This document shows positions 31,660-41,469 of a stretch of 64,000 bases of DNA, in pieces; the stretch's first letter is position 1; each line of letters starts with the position of its first letter. The translations under genes were made by a program, and so were the position numbers. The notes under the pieces are model-generated. The model worked only from the letters and a program-made list of their open reading frames with translations. It did no database searches and was not told the origin of the DNA. Source of the DNA: Struthidea cinerea (lineage: Eukaryota; Chordata; Aves; Passeriformes; Corcoracidae); assembly GCA_013397865.1 (NCBI GenBank), contig VZTI01002369.1:345029-409028 (forward strand). The letters are read 5' to 3'.

Positions 31660-33784
31660 TGTCTTTTCATTTAATATTTGGCCATTTTCTGCAGTTACTT
31701 GTGCACTGTGAGACTGTACCAAAATCCCTGGTCCCATTGGCCTCCCTTGCATTTCACCCCTTAGTTGTGTTTTGGAAGTTTCCCTGTGCTCCCACCTGCT
31801 CCTTGCCCAGCCAGAGACAACCCGTGCTGCTTTTAACTGCTTACAGGGTGTAATCCTGGAATTGTTTATGGAAAATGAACATTTTGGAAACCACTTGCCT
31901 GAAATGCCTTTTTTTTTTTCCTGAGTGTATCCTTACCGTGATCAATTTTTAAATGAAGAAGATGTAGCACCTGGCGGTGACTATAAAGCATCCAACAGCA
32001 TTGCAACGATGCCAGGGAGCTTCCTTTAGGAGCCCAACCCTGCAAACAGATTGGTTTTACTCAATAATATGAAATCCTGTCAGAGCTGTCTCTTCCTTTT
32101 ATTTTTTTCCCTTGTTTTTGAACCACTGCTTTGAATTGGATGAGGTTTTGCTCTGTGTCAGGCTCTTGGGGAAAACAAATAACCCTTCACTGCTTTGATG
32201 GCAACAAGCTTTGGCAGATGCAGGGCCTTGGAGAGGGCTGTGGCAAATTTTGGCAGCTCTGATGTTCCCACTGAGGATGCTAGCTGAATGAATCCAGAAG
32301 GGCGTGCAAATGCTTTTGGTCTCGGTAATTCACAGAATATGTTCATTATCCCCCAGGAAACTTCTAAGAGGGATGAAATACAGTGATTTATACTTAGTAA
32401 CCACAGTTCTTTTGTCATTTTGGCAAGCTTAGGAAACTTGATGTCCTTTGAGCAGCATTGGCCAGGGAAGGATCTCACAAGGTGGTGGTGTAGGGGGGGA
32501 AAAAGGTAGAAACATGTCTGTAATAATAATAATTCATTCTGGAAAGTGGTCCCCGGCCTGTGTTCCACTGCCTAAAATCCCAGAACACCTTAAACAGGTC
32601 GAGATACTTGGTCACTTTTGAGGAAGTTCATGTTAAATGATGCAGTTTGACAGAGAGAGGAAATAGTGTGAGAGCTCATGGGTTGAGATACAGACAGCAA
32701 GCTCACTGAGCAGTTGCTGTCATGGGCAAAACAGACTTGACTGGAGGGAAAACTACATGATTTACTGACAAATTAAATAGATGGTGAGAAACTAAGTCAA
32801 AAATTAAAACCCCTTTCCACCCCTTTTCCAGACCCACTTTCCCCCTTCCCTCTTGCCTCCTCTCCCCAGGGCGCAGTGGTGGGGATGGGGCTTGGTTGGA
32901 CCCCTGCCAGGGCTGTGAGGCCGTTCCTCTCTTTGGCTGTGAGCCACCCAAGGTAACCATGCTTCAGGTATTTGCTTGTTGCCCTCATCCCTGTTGATGC
33001 TTGAGAATTACTGTGCAATTTTGTGCTGGTGTATCTCTTTTTCTTTCCCAAAAAACTGTCACCCCCTCCCCCCAAACAGCATTCCATGCTCAGTTTCCCA
33101 CACATCTCCATGCACTTTTAATAATACTTAAATAAAAAAAAGCACAAACCAACTCTTTCAACAATGGTGTAGTTCCGCCTTTACCCACTTGGGAATTTCC
33201 CCAGGGATCCAGCCCCACTCAGCACTCACTGCAGCATTCCTGGTACAGTATGATTTTCATTTATGGTAACTTCAGGAAATTTTTTTACAGTGCACCATCC
33301 TCTGATCTGCTAAAATAGCAGGAGCATTTTTCTACAGTGGCTCAGTAGCTGGGCCAGTCCCTGATCTTACCTGTCTAAGCTCCATTTGGCTTCCTTAGCA
33401 CCAACCGGGGATGTGCTGGATTCTGGAGATGCTGGAGCTCCCTGCTGTGTGTTTTAAGAGCACTTGAGTGTGTTTGTGCCTTCAACCCAAGAGAAGCTAT
33501 TCAGCTGTTCAGTTCTGGTAACTCTTTACCCTGCCCTCCAAATTAGGGTGTTGCTTGAGTCAAATTACCAGCTGGTTTTCTGCCCAGCTTTTTTGGAGTG
33601 GGAGGTTCTTATTCCCTGTCAACATTCCTGTACTTACCTGCGGCATTCCTCACACCTGGGGAAGAGATCTCAGTCACTTCTCTCTCTCTCAGAGTGACCG
33701 TGACATTCTGCAGACATTGCCACACTGACCACGAGTGTGACTGAAGCTGGAAAGAACAACAGGAAATTTCTGCATCCATTGTCA
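31660..33784. other. Intergenic region between convergent AGO2 and CHRAC1
   Basis: About 2.1 kb with no recognised gene or transposon. Open frames exist (136 codons on the minus strand at 32158-32568) but show no domain or composition suggesting a protein. Confidence 0.7.
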
Positions 33785-33800
33785 GTTTTCATACAAAATG

Positions 33801-33806
33801 TTTATT
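33801..33806 (-). promoter_or_regulatory. CHRAC1: CHRAC1 polyadenylation signal (candidate)
   Basis: TTTATT on + is AATAAA on the minus strand, about 640 nt past the CHRAC1 stop codon. It implies a 3'UTR of roughly 650 nt. Confidence 0.65.
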
Positions 33807-34441
33807 TTAAAAAGTTGCATGTGAAGTTTTACGCAGGACAGTTGCCATTTCTGTAGTAAAAAAAAAAATTAAAAAAAAAAAACAAGTAAAGGAGCTGCTC
33901 ATTCTCAAGAACCCACAATTAGCAGACTTCAATGTGCATTTTGGCAGGAGAAACTGCAGAAGTGGAGTTCATTCAGGAAAAGGGCTCTAGATGCACATAT
34001 TTACATAATTTTCTATCCCATTTACCACAGCTGCAGGACCACATTAGCCCTTGGGATGGATTTCCTCCTCTACCCTGTTTTGGTGCCCACATGGCTGTTT
34101 TTATAGATTTTTTTCATGGACTTGGTCCACTTCTGGAGCTTTTGAACTGAAATCTGCTCATAAGAAATTTTAAATTTGGGTAATGATTGTCTGACAAAGT
34201 CATTTCAAATCATCTGACCAAGCTCTGCTGTCAGGTTTGCACTGTCTCTTCCTACCCTGCCATGTTTCTGAGGGAAGAATTCCATTCTCCAACGAGTATA
34301 AAGTTCAATTTCTAAACTTCTTAAAGCAAAAACAGATGGCTCAGTGTATAAATACATCCAGCATCTGGATTCTCAGTCACAAAAATAACATCCTTTACAC
34401 AATAGAAAATGGATCAACTATGAAACAATTTTCCATTGGCC

Positions 34442-34587
34442 TTAAGATCCAACACTGTCACCAACAGCTTCGTCTTCATCCTCTTCCTCCTCACCCTCGT
34501 CATCGTCTTCCCTCACTTCTCCATCTCGCTTCTCTTTTTCAAGCATTTTTAGATACTTGCTAGCTAGGATCTTCTTTGGCAAGATAT
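34442..34587 (-). CDS. CHRAC1: CHRAC1 exon 3 (C-terminal coding part)
   Basis: Encodes ILPKKILASKYLKMLEKEKR followed by the acidic tail, with TAA at 34444-34442. The acceptor on the minus strand is ctgccttccag. The acidic run is longer than in human, accounting for part of the length difference. Confidence 0.94.
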
Positions 34588-36231
34588 CTGGAAGGCAGAA
34601 TTGTGGCTTTTATAGTCTGTTTGAACACTTGTATTGCCTCATTAATATTACTGCATCCAAACCACTAATGAGCCAAAAAGTAATATTAATATTTTTAACA
34701 AACCTTAAGTGAATAACCAGGTAAGATGGTCTGACCTACACAGCTGTAGGAGTAAGAGGGAGCTACCCACTTATGGTACAAGTAACCCAAGATAAGGACT
34801 CTATTTAATGACTGATTACTGGCAACCGTCTTTACTGTCTGCTGATGTAAATTATTTGATGCAAAATTGAGAGCTCAACTGCCTTAGATCCAACAAGCCA
34901 TTAATATAAAATCCAAGTATCAGTAAAAACATGTGTGTGTGTATATATCTAAAAGGAGAGAGGGACCATATGATGAAGCTCATTTTCTCAGAATTTACAG
35001 ATTCCTACATGTCATTTTTGGTCCACATAATTTCTCACCTAAAGATGTGCAATGATCTTCTTTCACAGGCTGAAAGCTTTCAGATGGAACTGCTGGAATT
35101 TAAGAAATGCCTAAGGCAATATCCTGAGAACTGTATATAGTATAACTGCATAATTTAGAGGCAGCAGGAAAAATCCCCATTCACAAATAAATGTTTTTAG
35201 TGAGGTAGTTTATGAGTTCCAGTTGAATGCTATGCAGGAGATCAATGACCAGTAGGAAAACTGGGTACTCACAAAACAGAGCATTAAGAGCAAGATTTCA
35301 TTTTCCAAAGCAGACAGTGGATTTACCCTTATGCTATCCATACCTGCAAGGAACTGAAAGGTCTCACACTCTTCTGCTGTATGAGACAGGTCAGTGTAAG
35401 TCAGAGCATTCTTCTCCTTCCCTCTGCCGTGTTTGTAGGAGTATGTAGCCAAATACTGAACAAAAAGCTCCTAAAAAATTAAAACAAAGCTGTAGTAGTC
35501 AGACTAAGAATTCACACAAATAGTTGATCCCTATCTAAAGGCAGAAGCACCATATTTAACTGCACATATACTAGGCACAGTGCAGAGACTCATTAATTTC
35601 AGTAGCTGAAGGGAGTCTGCAGGAAAGATGGAGAGAGACAACTTACAAGAGCATGTAGAGACAGAACAAGGGGGAACGGCTTCAAACTGACAAGAGAGTA
35701 GGTTTAGATTAGATGTGAGGAAGAAATTCTTCCCTGTGAGGGTCGTGAGGCCCTGACACAGGATGCCCAGAGAAGCTGTGGCTGCCCCCTTCCTGCAAGT
35801 GCCCAAGGCCAAGTTGGACGGGGTTTAGAGCAACCTGGGATAGTGGAAGGTGTCCCTGCCCATGGCAGAGGTTTGGGAACAGATGTTCTTTAAGGTTCCT
35901 CCCAACACAAACCATTCTATGATTCTAAACTCGGGGAAACTTTAAGGTCAGTTCAGTCTCGGGATGCGGACAGAGAAGGGAAGCGGGAGCCCGGCCCGGG
36001 GCCGCGGGAGCGCTCCGAAGGCAGCGGCCCCTCAGCCGGGGAAGAGAGGCGCCGGGGGGCCCGAGGGCAGGACAGGGCAGGGCGAGCCGGTACCGTGGCC
36101 TTGGCGGTGAGGAACAGCGCGTCCTGGTTGATGCTGGAGACCTCCGGGGAACTCTTCATGATGACGCGGATCCTTGACAAGGGCAGCGACACCAGACGAT
36201 TCTCGGTGCCGCTCAGCCGCGCCGCCGCCAT
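34442..36231 (-). CDS. CHRAC1: CHRAC1 (chromatin accessibility complex subunit 1, CHRAC15), three exons, 136 aa
   Basis: A small histone-fold protein that pairs with POLE3 and joins SNF2H (SMARCA5) and ACF1 (BAZ1A) in the nucleosome-sliding CHRAC complex in the nucleus. Exons on the minus strand are 36231-36094, 35470-35344 and 34587-34442. They join in frame (411 nt, 136 codons plus stop; human is 131 aa). The histone-fold core is recognisable: LPLSRIRVIMKSSPEVSSIN, LTAKATELFVQ, ATYSYKHG, LTYTDL, ETFQFLADILPKKIL. A strongly acidic C-terminal tail (EDDDEGEEEEDEDE) follows, as in the family. I chose the ATG at 36231 (context GAGATGG) because the conserved fold starts soon after. An in-frame ATG ten codons upstream (36261) could extend it. 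Confidence 0.95.
34588..35343 (-). other. CHRAC1: CHRAC1 intron 2
   Basis: GT-AG intron of 756 nt, AT-rich, with a short (TG)n/(TA)n tract near 34930. No gene or transposon recognised. Confidence 0.85.
35344..35470 (-). CDS. CHRAC1: CHRAC1 exon 2 (histone fold)
   Basis: 127 nt encoding ELFVQYLATYSYKHGRGKEK through ETFQFLA and the first base of an Asp codon. The acceptor is ttttttag and the donor is GCAG|GTATGG. Confidence 0.95.
35640..35926 (+). mobile_element. CR1 LINE 3'-end fragment in CHRAC1 intron 1
   Basis: A typical CR1 3' segment (ttagattagatgtgaggaag, gttctttaaggttcctccca) ends at attctatgattct, the CR1 3' tail repeat. It is antisense to CHRAC1 and fills about half of its 623-nt first intron. 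Confidence 0.92.
36094..36231 (-). CDS. CHRAC1: CHRAC1 exon 1 (start codon, histone fold helix 1)
   Basis: 138 nt, 46 codons, from MAAARLSGTENRLV through LTAKAT. The donor is ACG|GTACCG. The N-terminal ten residues differ from human, as is usual for this family's variable N terminus. Confidence 0.94.
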
Positions 36232-36650
36232 CTCAGCCCGTCCCCGCGGCAGCGCGGGCACGGCCCGCCGGGAGCTGTAGGCAGCGGCTGCCGGGACTAC
36301 AGCTCCCTACAGCACCGGCACCCGCCCAGGACCCGCCGGGAGCCGGGACTACAGCTCCCTACAGCACCGGGACCCGCCCAGGACCCGCCCGGAGCCGGGA
36401 CTACAGCTCCCTACAGCACCGGGAACCGCCCGCCGCCGGGACTACAGCTCCCTACAGCGCCGGGACTACAGCACCGGGAGCCGCCCAGGGCCCGCCCGGA
36501 GCCGGGACTGCAGCTCCCTGCAATACAGGGACCCGCCCGCTGCCGGGCAGCACCCTCAGCCCCGCCGGGTCCCGCCTCCCTGCCGCGGGCGGATCGCGGG
36601 TCCGTGGGCACCCGGGCACGCTTGAGGCTCCGGAGGCTTCGGCTGCCGAG
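36232..36650 (-). promoter_or_regulatory. CHRAC1: CHRAC1 GC-rich promoter region
   Basis: A CpG-dense stretch directly upstream of the CHRAC1 start. The start codon lies in GAGATGGCGGC, close to the YY1 long motif. Repeated ACTACAGCTCCC units follow (separate entry). No TATA box is seen. Confidence 0.65.
36270..36530. repeat. Tandem array of ACTACAGCTCCC-centred units beside the CHRAC1 promoter
   Basis: ACTACAGCTCCC occurs at 36296, 36348, 36400 and 36441, with a variant ACTGCAGCTCCC at 36507, a partial copy at 36465 and an inverted copy of its CTACAGCTCCC core at 36270-36280. Spacing is 52, 52, 41 and 66 bp. Each core fits ACTACANNTCCC of the ZNF143/THAP11 (Staf) site, but the usual downstream AGCATGC half is replaced by TACAGC. 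Confidence 0.8.
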
Positions 36651-36656
36651 ACCCTT

Positions 36657-37235
36657 CACAGAATCACAGAATCAAGTAGGCTGGAAAAGATCTCTGAGAT
36701 CATCGAGTCCAACCTGTGACCGATCCCCAGGTGCTTGTAGAGTGATAAGGTCACACCTCTGAGCCTCCTTTTCTCCAGGCTAAACACCCCCAGCTCCCTC
36801 AGCTGCTCCTCATCAGACTTGTGCTCCAGCCTCTCCCCAGCTCTCCTGCCTTTCTCTGGACATGCTCCAGTACCTCGATGTCCTTCATGAATTTAGGGGC
36901 CCAGAACTGGACACAGGATTCGAGGTGTGGCTTCACCAGTGCCCAGCATAGAGGGACAATCACCACCCTGTCCTGCTGTCGACACTATTGCTGTCAGAGA
37001 ATGCCAGGATGCGACTGGCCTCCTTCCCCACCCGGGCACGTGCCAGCTCATGTTCACCCGCGGTCAGCCAGCACTTCCAGATCCTTTTCTGACAGCTCCT
37101 TTTGGGCTGAGCAGCTTTCCAGTCACTCTTCCCACCTGGCTGGATTCCTGCTGCCCCAGCGCAGGTGGGAGCAGCCTTGGGGCTTCCCCTTCCTCACCCC
37201 CTCGTCGTGGCCCCTCAGCCCAAGGCTGGCACAGG
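36657..37235 (-). mobile_element. CR1 LINE 3' fragment
   Basis: The + strand begins cacagaatcacagaatca and continues with ggctggaaaagatctctgag, the complement of a CR1 3' end. Further CR1 3' region runs to about 37235 (for example cagaactggacacaggattc). It lies just upstream of the CHRAC1 promoter. Confidence 0.9.
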
Positions 37236-38838
37236 AGTGTGGGGAACTTGTTTTTAATGGCAACTGGGCATCTCCTGTGCGTATCCTGATTACAGGCCAG
37301 CTGGCCACAAAATTGTTAACCAAACTGTAATTACAGGCTGCTCAACACCTCTGCTGCTGTAGTACAGTACCAGGGAATGTGTCTGGTCATCCTGACACTT
37401 GTCAGAGCTGTGGGGAGGTGTGGAGGGCACGTGTAAACTATGAAGTGGTGATGGGGCTGCATCTTCAGTATTAACACATTTGCCATGTTTAACACATTTG
37501 CCATGTTTATGCTGGGTGCCTGCTGTGTAGGAAGGTTGTAACATGCTCGTGGATGGGGTTTTGCTGCTGGGAGCATTGGCTCCAGAAATTCACCTGTGCC
37601 TGTTTGGATAAGAGCTGCAGGGCGAGTGAGCACTTCCAGAAGTGGTGACACATCATTTGCATCAATTCCTTAATGGTTTAAATAAAAAAGTTTCCAGTAT
37701 GCTTTACAAACAACATGCCTGATTGTTTGTATTGGTAAGAAATCTGCTAAGGCCACTAAATTACCTCTACTTAGTATGAGAGGGAAGAGCAGGAGCTTTT
37801 TCAGAATACACAATAATAATTCACATGGAATTTAGGGGAAAAAGGAGTGTACCCATAAAGAAGCATAAAATGGGAAACACAGGGAGTTTATTGACTGAAT
37901 GGTATTATCTTATATAGAATTTGCCCAGTGCATAAGGACAAGGCTACAGATGATACTGATTTATTAATAAAATATAGCACCATAAGCAGTTGGAAGCACC
38001 TTGGTGCAAGGATAACACAGTATATGATAAAATTCCAGAATTACTGTATTTGGGGACATCATTTATAGTTAGCTATTGCGGATAATCTCTCTCTCTTAGG
38101 CTGTATAATTCCCTTGAGTTTACAGCTTCTCTGAGGCCATTCTGTGTATGTTATATCTGAAGGGAAGCACAAATATCCTGGGATGCTGCATGGATGTCTG
38201 GAAAGCTTGATTTTTTTTTCTTGATCCTTACCGTCTTGTGACATCTTGTGGAGACAGCTGGCATTGCTCCGACAGTGAATTTCTTTTAAATACTACCAGA
38301 GTCTGTTATGATTTCAACATACAAATAAACCCTCAGCAAACTACCAAGATTTCTGAGGGTATTGAGCTTGGTGGTGGGAAAGCACAGGGGACGGACCCTC
38401 AGAGCTCCTCTTTGCCCCGCTGCCAGGTGAGAGCTTGCCAGGTGTCGTTGCCTCTGTGAGTCACTGTCTCCCAGCAAAGGGACAAAGGAAACAGGAGCTG
38501 CCCCTGGCAGGAGAAGGGGGGCCCTGAGTGACCGGGCTGAGCACATCCCATCCCTCTCTGGCCCTGAGGCCGCACTGCTGTTGGGGTTGGTCAGCCTCTG
38601 TCTGGGACTGTGAGTCCTGCTTGTGCTGCCGTCTCTCCTCCTCCTTTCCCTCTGGGCAATGTTCCCCCTTTCTTGGAAGATAACTGAAGGTCAAGGCTAA
38701 AGCTTGTTGAGTTCCTTTTATGCTGTTGTTGTCCCTCATGTCTCCCAAATTGGGGGAACCCAAGGGGAGCAGAGAGACCTGCGAGGAGCCCACAGCTTGT
38801 GCCACAGTGGCTGAGGAGACGTGAAAAGAGGTTGTAGC
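37236..38838. other. Spacer between CHRAC1 and TRAPPC9, unassigned
   Basis: 1.6 kb with no gene recognised. It contains an 18-bp direct duplication (aacacatttgccatgttt twice, about 37474-37509). The 38460-38838 part is GC-richer and may be old repeat, unidentified. Confidence 0.6.
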
Positions 38839-38839
38839 C

Positions 38840-39132
38840 AGGTGAGGGTTAATCTCTTCTTCCAAGTAACAAGTGACAGGACAAGAAGAAATGGCCTCAA
38901 GTTGTGCCAGGAGAGGTTTAGATTGGGTATTAGGAAAAACTTGTCCACCAAAAGTGTTGTCAAGCATTGGAACCATCTGCTTAGGGAAATGGTTGAGTCA
39001 CCATCCCATGAGGGATGTAAAAGACATGTAGACGGGGCTCTTAGGGACATGGTTAGACGTGGCCTTGGCAGTACTAGGTTGGACTTGATGATATTAACGG
39101 TCTTTTCCAACCTAAATGATTCTATGATTCTA
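38840..39132 (+). mobile_element. CR1 LINE 3'-end fragment
   Basis: CR1 3' region (ggaagaa-type block through gttggacttgatga) ending in gattctatgattct. Confidence 0.92.
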
Positions 39133-39249
39133 CCTAAATGCAATTGTTCACTTAAATTTTTCAAACACTGCAAGTTCTATTGAAGTTATTTTGTTGGAGT
39201 GCCACTACTTTAAGTCATGGCAGTCCCCCTAACGAAAGGCTGCAATAAG

Positions 39250-39715
39250 GTGTTCCTGGATCCTTCTCTTCTCCAGGCTGAGCTACCCAAACTCTCTCAG
39301 GCTGTCTCCATAGGAGGGACACTTCAGCCTTCTGACGATTTCCATGGCTTCCTCTGGACTTGCTCTAAGAATTCCATGAGTTTTTCTTTTCCTGGGGATC
39401 CCAGACCTGGATGCAGCAGTGCAGTTGAGGTCTCACCAGAGCAGAGCAGAGGGGCAGAATCCCCTCCCTCACCTGCTGCCCTCACTGTGGGATCAGCCCA
39501 GGTCACGTTTGGCTCTCTGGATGCAAGTGCACAGAGCTGGCTCCTGTCCAGCCTCTCATCCACCAGCATCCTCAGGTCCTTCTTTTTAGGGCTGCTCTCA
39601 AACCACTTATTCCCCAACCTGTGTTGATACCAGGAGGTGCTGACCCAGGTGCAGCATCTTGCATTTGGCCTCACTGAACATCATTAAGGTTCCCACATTC
39701 TCCACCAGAAATGCA
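39250..39715 (-). mobile_element. CR1 LINE fragment
   Basis: The + strand reads cttctcttctccaggctgag, then gctctctggatgcaagtgca, then ggtgctgacccaggtgcagc. This is the complement of the region upstream of the CR1 3' end. Confidence 0.85.
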
Positions 39716-39814
39716 CCTGAACTCTCATACAAGGCTCATACTTCCAGAGCTTTCATACTTCCAGAGTTTTCAATATTTTTCCATTTAAGCTACATGACTG
39801 AGAAATCCTCTCAG

Positions 39815-40160
39815 AGGAAGACCCTTCTTCTCAAGGAGGCTCAGGAGGGACTTCATCGCTCTCTACAGCAAGCTTAAAGGAGGTTGTAGTGAGCCAGGGT
39901 CGGTGTCTTCTGCTGTGCCAACAGTGTGAGGACCAGAGGAAACAGACTTGAGACAGGGAAGATTCAGATTAGATATTAGAAAAAAAGAAAAAAAAAAAAA
40001 ATCACTGTTCAGGTGGTCAGACATTGGAATAGACTGCCCAGGGAGGTGGTGGAATCACCATTCCTGGAGGTGTTTAAAAGGCATCTGGGGCTGGCGATGT
40101 GGTTTAGGGGTTACAGTGGCAGTGCTGGGTTGACAGTTGGACTGGGTGATTCTATGACAC
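39815..40160 (+). mobile_element. CR1 LINE 3'-end fragment
   Basis: CR1-type block (ttcagattagatattagaaa, cattggaatagactgcccag, ggtggtggaatcaccattcc) ending in gggtgattctatga. It contains an A-rich stretch at about 39979-40001. Confidence 0.9.
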
Positions 40161-40339
40161 CAGACCAATTCCAGGTTTGGGAATGCCAGGAAGGTTCACT
40201 TCGTTCTAAGGGCTAGAGCCCTTCAAGTTTTCATAGAGTAGGCTGGAATTCACCATCCAGTAGACTCAACCATTCATTCACTCGTCTTAACGCGTCCCTC
40301 ATTAAGGAACGCCTGGTGTTTCCAGGCAGAAGCTTCCAG

Positions 40340-40461
40340 TCCCCGTGGAAACCCCGGGACCGGCACCGGGACCGCTCTCCCGCCGCGGCCCGCCGCGCAT
40401 GCGGGGCGGAGCGGCCATTGCCGTCAGTTCCGGCGGCAGCGGGGCGGCTCCTGTCCCGGCT
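40340..40461 (+). promoter_or_regulatory. TRAPPC9: TRAPPC9 promoter and first-exon region (inferred)
   Basis: A CpG-dense segment with an NRF1-like motif (CGCGCATGCGGG, 40394-40405, one mismatch) and an ETS/GABPA core (TTCCGG, 40428-40433). It ends at the first of several GTGAGT donors (40462). The coding start is in the next exon, so an untranslated first exon is expected here. No TATA box is seen. Confidence 0.55.
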
Positions 40462-40860
40462 GTGAGTGCCGCTTCCCCGCTTACCGCCCGGCAGCCGCGT
40501 CCCCCTGGCCCGGCTGTGAGTGCCGCTTCCCCGCTTACCGCCCGGCAGCCGCGTCCCCCTGTCCCGTCTGTGAGTGCCGCTTCCCCGCTTACCGCCCGGC
40601 AGCCGCGTCCCCCTGGCCCGGCTGTGAGTGCCGCTTCCCCGCTTACCGCCCGGCAGCCGCGTCCCCCTGGCCCGGCTGCGAGTGCCGCTTCCCCGCATAT
40701 CGCTCGGCAGCCGCGTCCCTCTGTCCTAGAGCGGTTCCTATCCCGGCTGTGAGTGCCCCGTCCCCCGTTACCGCCCGTCCCTGCTGCCCAAAGACCGGCT
40801 CCTGCCCGGGCTGTCAGTGCCCCTTCCGCGGTTACCACCCCGCAGCCGCTCCCCCCAGAG
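40450..40860. repeat. 54-bp GC-rich tandem repeat, five close copies plus two diverged
   Basis: Units begin at 40462, 40516, 40570, 40624 and 40678 (period exactly 54), then diverged units at 40749 and 40813. Each close unit contains a + strand donor-like CT|GTGAGT (GCGAGT at 40678) and, about 16 nt on, cgcttaccg, which is a minus-strand donor-like CG|GTAAGC. As 54 is a multiple of three, several frames stay open, but I read no protein. Confidence 0.95.
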
Positions 40861-41065
40861 CAGCTCCCCTGCGCCTTTCGCTGCCCGGGGGGTGTGCGCC
40901 TCTGCTACGCTTGGCTCTTTTGCAGTTTATTCGTTTTCCATGCTAAACTTGGCCGGCCCAGCGCGGGATATGCCCGGGGACAGGGAAAGGCGGGAGCTCC
41001 CATTCGCCCCCTGCCCGCCCGCTGCGGCCCCTGCTGGGGGGAAGTGTCAGGACGGTGCTGCTTCC

Positions 41066-41312
41066 CTGGGAATGGGGCTGCACGCTGGGACTGCGGCTGC
41101 ACCCTGGGACTGGGGCTGCACCCTGGGACTGGGGCTGCACGCTGGGACTGCGGCTGCACCCTGGGAATGGGTCTGCACGCTGGGACTGCGGCTGCACCCT
41201 GGGAATGGGGCTGCACGCTGGGACTGCGGCTGCACCCTGGGAATGGGGCTGCACGCTGGGACTGCGGCTGCAGCCTGGGAATGGGGCTGCACCCTGGCAA
41301 TGGGGCTGCTGG
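41066..41312. repeat. Minisatellite, 13 units of 19 bp
   Basis: The consensus is ctgggactgcggctgcacc, and units alternate mainly between ctgggaatggggctgcacg and ctgggactgcggctgcacc, giving a 38-bp higher-order period. Exactly 13 units fit 41066-41312. All three + frames stay open because the unit has no stop in any phase. Confidence 0.95.
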
Positions 41313-41387
41313 GCAGACCCCGGACACTGCGGTGGGAGAGGGGAGGTACAGTCCGTAGTTCTGAGGAACCCTTTTCCTCAAGGAAAT

Positions 41388-41469
41388 ACAGGGTGTGTCT
41401 GGAAGTAGTAGTGTTCAGATCTGTGTTGTACTGTAGGGATGCCAACAGAGGTTATTGCGGTGTGTAAAA
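41388..41469. repeat. 82-bp dispersed duplicate, copy 1
   Basis: Identical at 81 of 82 positions to 43766-43847, from acagggtgtgtctggaag to gcggtgtgtaaaa. It lies in the inferred TRAPPC9 intron 1, and the family is not recognised. Confidence 0.9.

Noticed and set aside
32158..32568. 136-codon minus-strand open frame between AGO2 and CHRAC1
   Set aside because: No domain, no splice structure, ordinary composition, and no known gene at this conserved place.
36174..36719. 181-codon + strand open frame opposite CHRAC1 exon 1
   Set aside because: It runs through CHRAC1 antisense, the motif array and into a CR1, so it is a compositional artefact of GC-rich sequence.
38461..38976. 171-codon minus-strand open frame
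   Set aside because: It partly overlaps a CR1 fragment in antisense and has no recognisable domain.
41066..41312. CRISPR-like periodicity
   Set aside because: The 19-bp units are contiguous with no unique spacers, in a vertebrate genome: a minisatellite.
40302..41467. Several long open frames (up to about 216 codons) on both strands
   Set aside because: They are products of the 54-bp and 19-bp tandem repeats, which lack stops in multiple frames. The translations are Gly/Ala/Pro/Arg-rich repeats without homology.
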